Shown: one piece after another, positions 22,970-30,715 of the stretch
Layout: each line of letters begins with the position of its first letter
Position numbering within the stretch: position 1 is the first letter of the stretch
Assembly (NCBI GenBank): GCA_045633415.1
Contig: JAZQYH010000084.1
Span: forward strand, 1 to 37,121
Origin: RGIG3102 sp045633415
GTDB taxonomy: Bacteria > Bacillota > Clostridia > Oscillospirales > Ruminococcaceae
Length of the DNA: 37,121 bases
Reading direction: 5' to 3'
The notes under the pieces: generated by a model
Databases searched by the model: none
Told to the model about the DNA's origin: nothing
Seen by the model: only the letters and a program-made list of their open reading frames with translations
Program-made: the position numbers and the translations under genes

Positions 22970-24127
22970 TTATAAATCATAGAAAATTTTAATTGTATTA
23001 TTTTCAGCGTAAACATATTCTGTTACGATTTTTACAATTTCTTCGCTGGCAATACAGCCTGCGTAATATGGATTTGTCACATTTTTACAGGTTTCCTTGT
23101 GTTCATCTGACAGCGCCTTGCGGATACCTGCCAGAATAGAGTCTGTTTCACCTGTGGTCTGAATTACATTTTCTGCAATAAAGCGGCCTTTCTGTCTGTC
23201 ACCGATATTTACAGTAGGTGTGCCAAAGGCTGGTGTTTCCACCACACCTGATGAGGAGTTGCCCAGCACAATGGATGTGTATTTCATGGCTGACAGATAG
23301 CGTTTCAGCCCCAGTGAGAAAAATGCTTTTGCACGGTGAGAGTTTTTTTCACAGTACTTGTCCACCATTTCATTCAGTTCCCGCCCGCCTGCATCTGCAT
23401 TGGATTTGGTGAAAATCAGATTGATATCTGTTTCGTCCAGTGCTTTCAGCATTTTTGCCATTTCATCAGTTGGCTTCGTGCCTTTCTGTGTTTCTGGATG
23501 GTAGGTAATCAGTGCAAATGGTACAAGATTTTTAAAACCAAGACTTTCTTCCAGTTCTTCCAGTGACAGCAGTGGTACATTGTGGATGTTTTCGTTGCCC
23601 AAACCGCCTACATTGTGTACTGTGGCAGGGTTTTCACCCAGCTGGATAACGCGTTTTGTGCTGTCAGGACAGGATGGGAAATGGAGATTTGCCATCTTTG
23701 TCATGCAATGGCGATAAAAATCATCTTTGGCACCAACTGTTACATCCCCGCCGGAGATATGTGCCAGCGGTACAGACAGTGTGGATGCCGCTGTGCATAC
23801 AGCAAACATTTCGTATCTGTCACCCAGCACAATCATCATATCTGGGCGGTCAGCCATCAATAATTCACTGAAAGCCTGCACAGTGTATGCAATTGTCTGT
23901 GCTGTTTCATATTCGCCACTGCCGAATTTCATAATATCTATTCGGTGTGCTATCGGAAAACCGTCTTTTTCAATTTCTTCCACAGTATTGCCGTACTTTT
24001 CCATAAGATGGGTACCTGTGGCAACAAGGCATAGCTGAAGCCTGTCACTGTCGTGGATTCTTTTTATCACCGGGCGCAACAGACCATAATCAGCACGTGT
24101 GGAGGTGACAACCATAATTTTTTTCAT
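22970..24127 (-). CDS. neuC: UDP-N-acetylglucosamine 2-epimerase, hydrolysing (NeuC-like)
   Basis: A 385-residue GT-B-fold enzyme that converts UDP-GlcNAc (or a UDP-bacillosamine derivative in LegG) to the free 2-epimer plus UDP, the first committed step to nonulosonic acids. Visible marks are VVTSTRADYGLLRPVI, VATGTHLMEKYGNTV (the TGTHL of the hydrolysing NeuC/LegG group), MIVLGDRYEMFA, HISGGDVTVGAKDD, the late ITYHPETQ loop and VLGNSSSGVVETPAFGTPTVNIGDRQKGR. The family length is normal. AAAGGA lies about 10 bases upstream. Second gene of the operon, 26 bases after neuB. Without LegB/C/H partners in the window the plain UDP-GlcNAc route to ManNAc is more likely. Confidence 0.9.
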   Translation of the reverse strand: MKKIMVVTSTRADYGLLRPVIKRIHDSDRLQLCLVATGTHLMEKYGNTVEEIEKDGFPIAHRIDIMKFGSGEYETAQTIAYTVQAFSELLMADRPDMMIVLGDRYEMFAVCTAASTLSVPLAHISGGDVTVGAKDDFYRHCMTKMANLHFPSCPDSTKRVIQLGENPATVHNVGGLGNENIHNVPLLSLEELEESLGFKNLVPFALITYHPETQKGTKPTDEMAKMLKALDETDINLIFTKSNADAGGRELNEMVDKYCEKNSHRAKAFFSLGLKRYLSAMKYTSIVLGNSSSGVVETPAFGTPTVNIGDRQKGRFIAENVIQTTGETDSILAGIRKALSDEHKETCKNVTNPYYAGCIASEEIVKIVTEYVYAENNTIKIFYDL

Positions 24128-24153
24128 ATAATAAATCCTTTTAGATTTAAATT

Positions 24154-25149
24154 TTACAGCTCGATAAGTTCGTCCAGAGAGAAGTCACGTTTTGCAACCT
24201 GACCCAGAACTTCGTACCAGCGCATTGGGCTGATGCCGTTACCTGGACGTTTTACTGTGATGTTTTCTTCTGTGAATACTTCACCAGCTTTTACAGGCAC
24301 TTTAGCAACGATGGATTTTCTTGCGATATCTTTGTTTTTAGCTTCGGATTCTGTAACTTTTTTCACGCCGTCACCAAGAGCAACTTCTGTTTTTCTGATG
24401 GATTCAACCAGTCTGAACAGTTCTTCCGGTGCCATGGACGCCTGATGATCAGGACCTTCCATTGTTTTGTCCAGTGTGAAGTGTTTTTCAATAACTGTTG
24501 CGCCAAGGGAAACTGCTGCAAGTGGAGCTTCAAGACCGAGAGTGTGGTCAGAGAAACCAACTGCTGTGCCAAAGTTTGCCTTGATATCCAGCATAGCTTT
24601 AACGTTTGCGTCTTTCAGTGGTGTTGGGTATTCTGTGTTGCAGTGGAGAATTGTGATTTCGCCTGCGCCGTTCTTTTCCAGAATTTCCAGAGCATCTTTG
24701 ATTTCGGAAATTTCGCACATACCTGTGGACATAATTACAGGTTTGCCAAGGCGTGCCACTTTTTCAAGGTATGGCAGGTTTGTAACTTCGCCTGATGGAA
24801 TTTTCCACACTGGCATATCCAGCTGGGCAAGGAAGTCGATAGAGTCCATATCAAATGGTGTAGACAGGTACATAATACCGATGGAGTCGCAGTATTCTTT
24901 CAGCTGACGGTGTTCTTCAAAACCGAAATGGAGTTTTCTTACCATTTCCAGCTGGCTTTCTGCTTCGCCTGTTGTGTCTTTCTGATATTCTGCTTTTGGT
25001 GCGAAACGGCTGATAACCAGTTCTGGCACAGCTGTCTGATATTTTACAATATCAGCACCTGCTGCTTTTGCAACATCTGCCATTTTTTTGGCAAGTTCAA
25101 ATGAACCGTTATGGTTAACGCCTGCTTCTGCTATAATTAAAACTGACAT
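24154..25149 (-). CDS. neuB: N-acetylneuraminate synthase (NeuB family) with SAF domain
   Basis: A 331-residue enzyme condensing an N-acetylhexosamine with PEP to a nine-carbon 3-deoxy acid. The TIM barrel begins VLIIAEAGVNHNGS, followed by ADIVKYQTAVPE, MYLSTPFDMDSIDFL, WKIPSGEVTNLPYLE, VIMSTGMCE, LHCNTEYPTPL, VGFSDHTLGLEAPLAAVSLG and VIEKHFTLDKTMEGPDH. A C-terminal SAF/antifreeze-like domain (about 275-331) with RKSIVAKVPVKAGEVFT and NGISPMRWYEVLG closes the active site of the partner subunit. All motifs are intact. First gene of the operon, with AAGGAG before the ATG and a promoter about 36-63 bases upstream. The sequence does not separate the Neu5Ac, legionaminic and pseudaminic versions with certainty. 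Confidence 0.93.
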   Translation of the reverse strand: MSVLIIAEAGVNHNGSFELAKKMADVAKAAGADIVKYQTAVPELVISRFAPKAEYQKDTTGEAESQLEMVRKLHFGFEEHRQLKEYCDSIGIMYLSTPFDMDSIDFLAQLDMPVWKIPSGEVTNLPYLEKVARLGKPVIMSTGMCEISEIKDALEILEKNGAGEITILHCNTEYPTPLKDANVKAMLDIKANFGTAVGFSDHTLGLEAPLAAVSLGATVIEKHFTLDKTMEGPDHQASMAPEELFRLVESIRKTEVALGDGVKKVTESEAKNKDIARKSIVAKVPVKAGEVFTEENITVKRPGNGISPMRWYEVLGQVAKRDFSLDELIEL

Positions 25150-25184
25150 AGAATTTCTCCTTATTAGTTGTATTTACATAGTTA

Positions 25185-25212
25185 ATTGTATTTTATCACA
25201 TTTTTATAACAA
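25185..25212 (-). promoter_or_regulatory. Promoter of the nonulosonate operon
   Basis: Minus strand: TTGTTA (25207-25212), 16-base spacer, TACAAT (25185-25190), about 35 bases before neuB. Confidence 0.5.
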
Positions 25213-25272
25213 GTAAAAGAGAATTTGTAAAAATAAGGCTAAAGTTTTATCGAATTACGCATAAAAATATAA

Positions 25273-25299
25273 AAACGGACAAGGTTTACCTGTCCGTTT
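25273..25299 (-). terminator. Terminator of the ABC transporter operon
   Basis: AAACGGACA with TGTCCGTTT, extended by GG/CC around a TTTA loop. T run on the minus strand. Confidence 0.9.
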
Positions 25300-25303
25300 C
25301 TTT

Positions 25304-25876
25304 TTATAAGTTAATTACTTTTGCCCCCAGCAGTTCTGCGTCCTCTTCGTTATGTGTAATCACCATCAGCAGGCGGCCATTTAAATTTTCTTTTACCTGA
25401 CTGATAACCTGCCGGCGTGTTTCATCATCAAGGCCTTTGAATGGCTCGTCCATAAACACAGCATCACTGTCACTGACAAGGGCGCGCAGTATTGCCACAC
25501 GGCGTTTCTGCCCACCGGACAGCTGTGACACAGGGCGATGGATTTCCTCCTCTGCCAGCCCCATTTTCTGCATTTTTTCTGTCAGAACAGCTTTGTCAGG
25601 ACTATCCATAACAATGGCCAGATTCATAATGGCAGACAGCTGTTCGCACAGCCTGTCTTCCTGAAATACTGCGGAAAACTTTGCATTTTCCAGCCCTGTG
25701 ATTTCCCCACTGTCAGCCTTTAAAAGTCCCAACAAAACATTGAACAATGTGGTTTTGCCACGACCTGACTGACCCATTATACAAATAGGCTGTGAAGAAT
25801 CCAAAGTAAGATTCACATCGTCCAGCACCACTGTTTCACCATAGGACTTGGAAAGATTTTTAATTTCTATAACCAT
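25304..25876 (-). CDS. ABC transporter ATP-binding protein (nitrate/sulfonate/taurine class)
   Basis: A compact 190-residue ATPase that powers the adjacent importer. Walker A is GQSGRGKTTL, the Q-loop is FQEDRL, the signature is LSGGQKRR, Walker B is AVFMDEP, the D-loop is GLDD and the switch His lies in ITHNEEDA. All catalytic elements are present. It is about 50 residues shorter than usual SsuB/TauB proteins, ending soon after the H-loop. Last gene of a three-gene operon (binding protein > permease > ATPase), 9 bases after the permease stop. The operon has no second permease, consistent with a homodimeric permease. Confidence 0.92.
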   Translation of the reverse strand: MVIEIKNLSKSYGETVVLDDVNLTLDSSQPICIMGQSGRGKTTLFNVLLGLLKADSGEITGLENAKFSAVFQEDRLCEQLSAIMNLAIVMDSPDKAVLTEKMQKMGLAEEEIHRPVSQLSGGQKRRVAILRALVSDSDAVFMDEPFKGLDDETRRQVISQVKENLNGRLLMVITHNEEDAELLGAKVINL

Positions 25877-25885
25877 AACCGCCTC

Positions 25886-26656
25886 CTATAAATATCCGTC
25901 TGTGATTCTGGCTGTGATTTTGTCTAGCAGCCACAGGAAACCTTTTTCAACAATAAAGCTGATAAGTACAATTACCACTGTCCACGCAAACATTTCAGGT
26001 GTGTCCATATATAGCTTTGTTTCATATAGCCGATTACCCATAGAGCCGTTTGGCAGACCTATTACTTCTGCCGCAATACCACTTTTCCAGCAGAGGCCCA
26101 ATGATGTGGTGCAGGCCGCTGTAAAATAAGGCAATATCTGTGGAATGTAGATATATTTGATTTTTTTGGAACGGGACAGACGGAAAACCTTTGCCATTTC
26201 CAGCAGATTCTTATCCACCTGTGTAAAGCCTTCCAGCATATTGATATACACAATAGGCATTACCATAAGGAAGGAAATGCAGATTGACAGGTTTCCACCA
26301 CGCACCCACAATAACGCCAGAATAATAAATGACGCCACAGGCACAGCTTTAATAGTGCTGAACAGCGGTGCAAAGATATATCTTGCCCATTCAAATGCCG
26401 CAGACAGCGCCGCCAGAGCCACACCCACCACAATGGCAATGGCAAAGCCCAGCAAAATTCTGGTTAACGAAAATATTATTGCAGACCAAAACGCTGATTG
26501 GCCGCAAAGGATAATCAGCGCTTTGGTTGTAGCTAACGGAGATGCCAGCAGTACTTCTTTGCCTATTTTCATAGCGGCGTACTGCCATACAGCAATCCAG
26601 AAAAATACACCTGTTAACTTTTTAAGTTTATTAGCCCAGATAGTAGAAGGCTTCAT
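25886..26656 (-). CDS. ABC transporter permease (SsuC/TauC/ThiX-like)
   Basis: A 256-residue integral membrane protein with about six membrane segments and the cytoplasmic coupling motif EMAKVFRLSRSKKIKYIYIPQILPY (the EAA-like loop that docks on the ATPase), followed by GLCWKSGIAAEVIGLPNGSMG. This form is typical of the binding-protein-dependent transport permeases of the nitrate/sulfonate/HMP-precursor class. The start was set at 26656 (MKPSTIW), with GGAGGT 10 bases upstream inside the end of the binding-protein gene. This gives a 26-base overlap with that gene, so translation is probably coupled. Confidence 0.9.
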   Translation of the reverse strand: MKPSTIWANKLKKLTGVFFWIAVWQYAAMKIGKEVLLASPLATTKALIILCGQSAFWSAIIFSLTRILLGFAIAIVVGVALAALSAAFEWARYIFAPLFSTIKAVPVASFIILALLWVRGGNLSICISFLMVMPIVYINMLEGFTQVDKNLLEMAKVFRLSRSKKIKYIYIPQILPYFTAACTTSLGLCWKSGIAAEVIGLPNGSMGNRLYETKLYMDTPEMFAWTVVIVLISFIVEKGFLWLLDKITARITDGYL

Positions 26657-27641
26657 CAGGCATTGTACCTCCAACGGATGCAGGGTTCTGGTCAAACAGA
26701 ACTGTGCAGTAATTGTTTACCAGTGCTTTCATTTCTTCACCTGTTACGCAAGTGATGTTACACTGTGGGATAGCTTTTTTAGCAAGTGGTTCTTTTGCAA
26801 CGATGCCGTATTCTGCAACCCATGCAGCAGCTTCGTCAACATTTTCTGTTACATATTTTGTGGAAGCAGCGTAGTCAGCAAGGAATACGTCGAATGCTTC
26901 TTTGTTTTCTTCGATAAATGCTTTTCTTGCAACCAGAACACCTGTGATAAGTTTCTGGGCAGAGATTTTGCCCCATTCTTCTGTCATATCAAGGCAAACT
27001 GTTACATTGGCATTCTGTGCCTGAACAGCTGTTACATAAGGCTGTGGCAGCATTGCAACCATATCGCCTTCTGCAGATGCCAGCAGTGCACCAACCTCTG
27101 TAGCTTCGCTTTTGAATTCGATTGTTACATCTTTGTCTGGGTCGATGCCGTTTTCAGACAGGATGTGGCGCAGTGTGTATTCAGGTGTAGTACCTTTGCC
27201 TGTTGTGTAGATTGTTTTGCCTTTCAGGTCTGCGATAGACTGAACAGAATCACCAATCTGTACCATATAAAGAACGCCCAGTGTGTTTACTGCAACAACC
27301 TGTACAGCACCTTCTGTTTTTGCATACAGTGTAGCTGCTACGTTTGCAGGAACTGCCGCAACATCAAGAGCACCCTGAATCAGCAGAGGGTTGATTTCCT
27401 GTGCTGTACCGAACATTTCAACATTGTAAACATTGCCTGTGTAAGCTTCGTCAGCATTGTTAGCTTCGGCATCTTTCATCAGCTTTGTCATACCCATTGT
27501 TGTTGGGCCTTTCATACCTGCAATTGCAAATGTAGCTGTAGCTGGCGGTGTGTTGTCATCAGCATTTGATTCAGATGAGCATGCTGTAAAAACAGACAAA
27601 CACATAACCATAGCCAAAATTAAACTTAAAACTTTTTTCAT
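26631..27641 (-). CDS. ABC transporter substrate-binding lipoprotein (NMT1/SsuA/ThiY-like)
   Basis: A 336-residue exported lipoprotein: signal MKKVLSLILAMVMCLSVFTAC with lipobox FTAC, acidic linker, then a two-lobe periplasmic-binding fold. Segments such as FAIAGMKGPTTMGMTKL, INPLLIQGALDVAAVPAN, LYMVQIGDSVQSIADLKGKTIYTTGKGTTPEYTL and EGDMVAMLPQPYVTA are typical of the NMT1/COG0715 group. Ligands in the group include nitrate, aliphatic sulfonates and pyrimidine precursors. No TPP riboswitch was found in front of the operon, which weighs against a thiamine-precursor importer. The 5' region holds a promoter-embedded palindrome (27717-27736) and a small hairpin (27661-27674), so regulation is likely by a DNA-binding repressor. 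Ligand not identified. Confidence 0.9.
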   Translation of the reverse strand: MKKVLSLILAMVMCLSVFTACSSESNADDNTPPATATFAIAGMKGPTTMGMTKLMKDAEANNADEAYTGNVYNVEMFGTAQEINPLLIQGALDVAAVPANVAATLYAKTEGAVQVVAVNTLGVLYMVQIGDSVQSIADLKGKTIYTTGKGTTPEYTLRHILSENGIDPDKDVTIEFKSEATEVGALLASAEGDMVAMLPQPYVTAVQAQNANVTVCLDMTEEWGKISAQKLITGVLVARKAFIEENKEAFDVFLADYAASTKYVTENVDEAAAWVAEYGIVAKEPLAKKAIPQCNITCVTGEEMKALVNNYCTVLFDQNPASVGGTMPDEAFYYLG

Positions 27642-27660
27642 AGTTAATAACCTTTCTTAT

Positions 27661-27674
27661 GCGCCACCCGGCGC
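27661..27674 (-). promoter_or_regulatory. Short GC-rich leader hairpin before the ABC operon
   Basis: GCGCC with GGCGC around a 4-base loop, about 20 bases before the binding-protein ATG and directly ahead of its ribosome binding site, in an otherwise AT-rich leader. Confidence 0.4.
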
Positions 27675-27703
27675 TATGATTTAGTACACATATAATATCA
27701 CAG

Positions 27704-27736
27704 TTTATAGAAATGTTATGTTGCCATAGCAACATA
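27704..27736 (-). promoter_or_regulatory. ABC operon promoter with overlapping palindromic operator
   Basis: Minus strand: TTGCTA (27727-27732), 17-base spacer, TATAAA (27704-27709). A perfect 8-bp inverted repeat TATGTTGC-N4-GCAACATA (27717-27736) covers the -35 and half the spacer, the expected place for a repressor. Confidence 0.55.
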
Positions 27737-27826
27737 GTTTGTTAAATTGTAATCAAGTCACAAAAGTAATAATTAAGTTAAGTTTACCACAATTATAACT
27801 GAAAATAAATCTGCAAAAGCATACCA

Positions 27827-27860
27827 AAAAAAGAAAGAGGTGGTAGCCTCTTTCTTTTTT
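27827..27860 (-). terminator. Terminator of the split nrdD operon
   Basis: AAAGAAAGAGG with CCTCTTTCTTT around a 6-nt loop, with T runs on both strands, 65 bases past the small-gene stop. Confidence 0.88.
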
Positions 27861-27924
27861 GTTCGCAATTATAAAATCAGTCTCTCAACCTGAGTTTTAA
27901 ATTAACAATATTATACCATAAAAC

Positions 27925-28098
27925 CTAGTTTTTTTCAACTGGCTTTACTATTGTGTGTTTTACACGCTGGCTTTCTTCAGCGCGTTTAGCATCATTGAAT
28001 CTGTCTACAGTACCTACAAGGTAACCTGTGATACGGCGGATTCTTTCAAATTTTACGCCTTCGCCTACAAGGCCTGTTTCTGGATTATAGTTAGCCAT
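27925..28098 (-). CDS. Separate glycyl-radical C-terminal domain of class III ribonucleotide reductase
   Basis: A 57-residue protein (MANYNPETGLVGEG..., ending VKPVEKN), too short for many gene finders. Its core FERIRRITGYLVGTVDRFND and AKRAEESQRVKH is the very C-terminus of NrdD proteins. There the Gly of RxxGYL (here Gly25) becomes the stable radical made by the activase NrdG and is needed for every turnover. The larger gene just upstream ends before this domain, so the two chains together rebuild one NrdD. The gene has a textbook AGGAGG site 5-6 bases before ATG and starts 18 bases after the upstream stop, in the same reading frame. No nrdG is in the window. An ordinary nonsense mutation rescued by reinitiation is an alternative. 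Confidence 0.9.
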   Translation of the reverse strand: MANYNPETGLVGEGVKFERIRRITGYLVGTVDRFNDAKRAEESQRVKHTIVKPVEKN

Positions 28099-28116
28099 AA
28101 TGTTACCTCCTGTAAA

Positions 28117-30438
28117 TTAAACCAATGGGTTTGGAATTCTGTCTGCTTCTTCGTCAGGGTTGCCACACTGACCAAGAGTAGACGCATTGAGATGTTTGTA
28201 AAGACCAAGTTTCTGCAGTTTTTCCAGCGGCACGCCTTCGCCGTCACGTCTGCCGCAACGTGGGCAAACATCGCCGATGATACCGTTGTAACCACATACA
28301 GGGTCGCGGTCAACTGGGTGGTTGATAGCGCCGTAGCCAATGCCGTATTCTTTCATTGCACGTACAACTGCTTCAAATGCTTCAAGGTTCTGGCTTACAT
28401 CGCCGTCCAGTTCCACATATGTGATGTGACCTGCATTTGTAAATGCGTGGTATGGTGCTTCCAGTCTGATTTTGTCAAAGGCAGAAATGCTATAAGCAAC
28501 TGGAATATGGAAAGAGTTTGTATAGTAATCTTTATCTGTAACGCCTGGAATAAGACCAAAGCGTTTTTTGTCCATTCTTACGAAACGGCCGGACAGACCT
28601 TCAGCAGGTGTTGCCAGCAGTGAGAAGTTAAGACCTGTTTTTTCGCACATTTCGTCTACAACTTTTCTCATGTAGCCCACAATTTCCATACCTTTTGCCT
28701 GATATTCTTCGCCTTCACCATGGTGGTGACCATAAAGTGCTGTAAGTGTTTCAGCAAGGCCGATAAAGCCGATGGAGAGTGTGCCGTGTTTCAGTACTTC
28801 GCCTACTTCATCATCTGCACCCAGTTTTTCACTGCCAAGCCATACACCCTGACCCATAAGGAATGGGAAGTTGCGCACTTTTTTCTTTCTCTGGATTGCA
28901 AATCTATCCAGCAGCTGTTTGCCGCACAGGTCCATATATTTTTTCAGGTTGCGGTAGAATTCTTCTTCATCACCTTTTGCTTCGATAGCAAGTCTTGGCA
29001 GGTTGATGGATGTGAAGGAAAGGTTACCACGGGAATATGTGATTTCGTTTGATTTGTCAAAGTTGTTTGCGACAACACGTGTACGGCAACCCATATAGCC
29101 GATTTCAGTTCTTACATCATCTGGATTATAGCTTGCCAGATTGAATGGAGCATCCTGGAATGAGAAGTTAGGGAACAGACGTTTTGCACTTACTTTGATA
29201 GCCAGCTGGAACAAATCGTAGTTAGGGTCACCAGGATTGTAGTTGATGCCTTCTTTTACTCGGAAAATCTGGATAGGGAAAATTGGTGTTTCACCGTGAC
29301 CCAGACCAGCTTCTGTTGCCAGCATAACATTTTTCATTACCATGCGGCCTTCAGCAGATGTGTCCATACCGTAGTTTACAGATGAGAATGGTGTCTGTGC
29401 ACCAGCACGGGAATGCATTGTGTTCAGGTTGTGAATCAGTGCTTCCATTGCCTGATATGTGGCTTTGTCTGTTTCTGGTTCTGTTTTCTTCAGGGCAAAT
29501 TTCTGTGCTTTTTCAGCAACAGCTTTGTCACCTGTAAGTTCTGTCAACATTTCCAGTTCAGCTGCCAGATATTCACTGTCAGATACCAGTGCAGGTATTT
29601 TGCCTGTTTTTTCTGTGATAGCCTGTGACATTTCTTTCAGCTGTTCGATATCAACTGGACATTCCACGATTTCACAGTATTTTTCAATATTTTTAAGGTA
29701 CAGCTTTTTATATGTTTTTGCTACACCGTCTGCCAGACCGTAGTCAAAGTTTACAACACTCTGACCGCCATGCTGGTCGTTCTGATTTGACTGGATAGCA
29801 ATACATGTCAGCGCTGAATAGCTGGCAATGTCGTTTGGTTCACGCAGGAAACCGTGACCTGTGGAGAAGCCATCCTTGAACAGACGTTTGATATCAATCT
29901 GTGTACATGTTGTTGTCAGTGCATAGAAATCAAAGTCGTGAATATGGATGTAGCCATCTTTATGTGCCTGTGCCTGGTCTGGAGCAAGAAGGAACTTGAG
30001 ATAATAGTCTTTTGCACCTTCGGAACCGTATTTCAGCATTGTACCCATTGAGGTGTCACCGTCAACGTTGGCATTTTCACGCTTAACATCACTGTTGAGA
30101 GCATCTGAGAATGTGATTTCGTCAAAAATCTTCATCAGACTTGTATTTCTTTCACGGATGTTGTTTCTGGATGCACGGTAAAGAATATATCTTTTTGCAA
30201 CAGAGTCAAAGCCTGCTTTCATCAGCTCAACTTCAACCTGGTCCTGAATTTCTTCAACTGTAGGTGTAATGTTGCCACCCATATCCAGAAAGTGTTTTTC
30301 TACGTTTAAAGCGATTTCGTCAGCTTTGGCAAAATCCATTTTGCCGTCTGCTTCCATAGCTTTTAGGATAGCCATTTTGATTTTGGATATATCATACATA
30401 ACCACACGGCCATCTCGTTTTATAATACCATTTAACAT
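28117..30438 (-). CDS. nrdD: Anaerobic (class III) ribonucleoside-triphosphate reductase, catalytic part lacking the glycyl-radical tail
   Basis: A 773-residue protein reducing NTPs to dNTPs without oxygen. It has an N-terminal ATP-cone (about 1-95, IIKRDGRVVMYDISKIKMAIL). The ten-stranded barrel shows IHIHDFDFY, SALTCIAIQSN, QHGGQSVVNFDYGLADG, NTMHSRAGAQTPFSSVNYG and the active-site Cys of GYMGCRTRVVAN, then NFPFLMGQGVW and SIGFIGLAETLTAL. A C-terminal zinc-ribbon-like stretch follows (Cys715, Cys725, Cys728; the residue where a first Cys would give a CxxC pair is Asp712, and another Cys is at 758). The chain then stops at IPNPLV. The RxxGY glycyl-radical motif is absent and lies in the next gene. 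Controlled by a promoter with NrdR-type boxes (30471-30524). Confidence 0.95.
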   Translation of the reverse strand: MLNGIIKRDGRVVMYDISKIKMAILKAMEADGKMDFAKADEIALNVEKHFLDMGGNITPTVEEIQDQVEVELMKAGFDSVAKRYILYRASRNNIRERNTSLMKIFDEITFSDALNSDVKRENANVDGDTSMGTMLKYGSEGAKDYYLKFLLAPDQAQAHKDGYIHIHDFDFYALTTTCTQIDIKRLFKDGFSTGHGFLREPNDIASYSALTCIAIQSNQNDQHGGQSVVNFDYGLADGVAKTYKKLYLKNIEKYCEIVECPVDIEQLKEMSQAITEKTGKIPALVSDSEYLAAELEMLTELTGDKAVAEKAQKFALKKTEPETDKATYQAMEALIHNLNTMHSRAGAQTPFSSVNYGMDTSAEGRMVMKNVMLATEAGLGHGETPIFPIQIFRVKEGINYNPGDPNYDLFQLAIKVSAKRLFPNFSFQDAPFNLASYNPDDVRTEIGYMGCRTRVVANNFDKSNEITYSRGNLSFTSINLPRLAIEAKGDEEEFYRNLKKYMDLCGKQLLDRFAIQRKKKVRNFPFLMGQGVWLGSEKLGADDEVGEVLKHGTLSIGFIGLAETLTALYGHHHGEGEEYQAKGMEIVGYMRKVVDEMCEKTGLNFSLLATPAEGLSGRFVRMDKKRFGLIPGVTDKDYYTNSFHIPVAYSISAFDKIRLEAPYHAFTNAGHITYVELDGDVSQNLEAFEAVVRAMKEYGIGYGAINHPVDRDPVCGYNGIIGDVCPRCGRRDGEGVPLEKLQKLGLYKHLNASTLGQCGNPDEEADRIPNPLV

Positions 30439-30470
30439 GTCATAACCCCATCTATTTTTTAGTCATATAT

Positions 30471-30524
30471 CTCCAACATATAGTTGCAGTATTAATTATA
30501 CACTCACTATATATTGTGTGTCAA
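30471..30524 (-). promoter_or_regulatory. nrdD promoter with tandem NrdR-type boxes
   Basis: Minus strand: TTGACA (30519-30524), 18-base spacer, TATAAT (30495-30500). A near-perfect NrdR box fills the spacer (30504-30519, read on plus TCACTATATATTGTGT; 15 of 16 positions fit the consensus I recall, acaCwAtATaTwGtgt). A weaker second box lies 33 bases away (30471-30486, 10 of 16) at about +10 to +25. Paired boxes about three helical turns apart are the known arrangement for the repressor NrdR. Confidence 0.75.
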
Positions 30525-30680
30525 ACGAAAGACAGTTGACTTTTTGTACAAAAAACAGACTAAATATTCTATACATAAATTGCCATTACCCTATTGCAAA
30601 ACTTAAAGTGGGCATACACTGACAAATTTTTATATGGTTTAGCCATAAAATGTATCGCTGTTGCACAAAATATATAAAAA
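30525..30680. other. AT-rich intergenic stretch
   Basis: Between the nrdD promoter and the terminator of the next minus-strand gene. I see no gene; only a weak inverted repeat TATGG/CCATA around 30633-30647. Confidence 0.4.
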
Positions 30681-30700
30681 AGGGCACCAAAAGGTGCCCT
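30681..30700 (-). terminator. Terminator of the galactokinase-like gene
   Basis: AGGGCACC with GGTGCCCT around AAAA, followed on the minus strand by a T run. Confidence 0.88.
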
Positions 30701-30715
30701 AAATATAGTATTCAA

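Noticed and set aside
20293..25149. Legionaminic or pseudaminic acid operon
   Set aside because: NeuB/NeuC/NeuA-like genes are present, but the specific dehydratase, aminotransferase and acetyltransferase genes (LegB/C/H or PseB/C/H) are not. The pathway is called only nonulosonate, with Neu5Ac most likely.
26157..27569. Long plus-strand ORF opposite the ABC binding-protein and permease genes
   Set aside because: Antisense shadow: Cys/Phe-rich, low-complexity translation without domains, lying over well-identified minus-strand genes. The same applies to 30650-31960, 21856-22929 and 20972-21871.
27642..27800. TPP or other riboswitch before the ABC importer
   Set aside because: None of the conserved TPP elements (such as CUGAGA) could be found; only a short hairpin and a DNA palindrome are visible.
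28081..28140. Frameshift or selenocysteine readthrough as the reason for the split nrdD
   Set aside because: The two ORFs are in the same phase, so no frameshift is involved; the separating stop is TAA, not TGA; and the second ORF has its own AGGAGG site and ATG. A true nonsense mutation is still possible and is listed under the finding.
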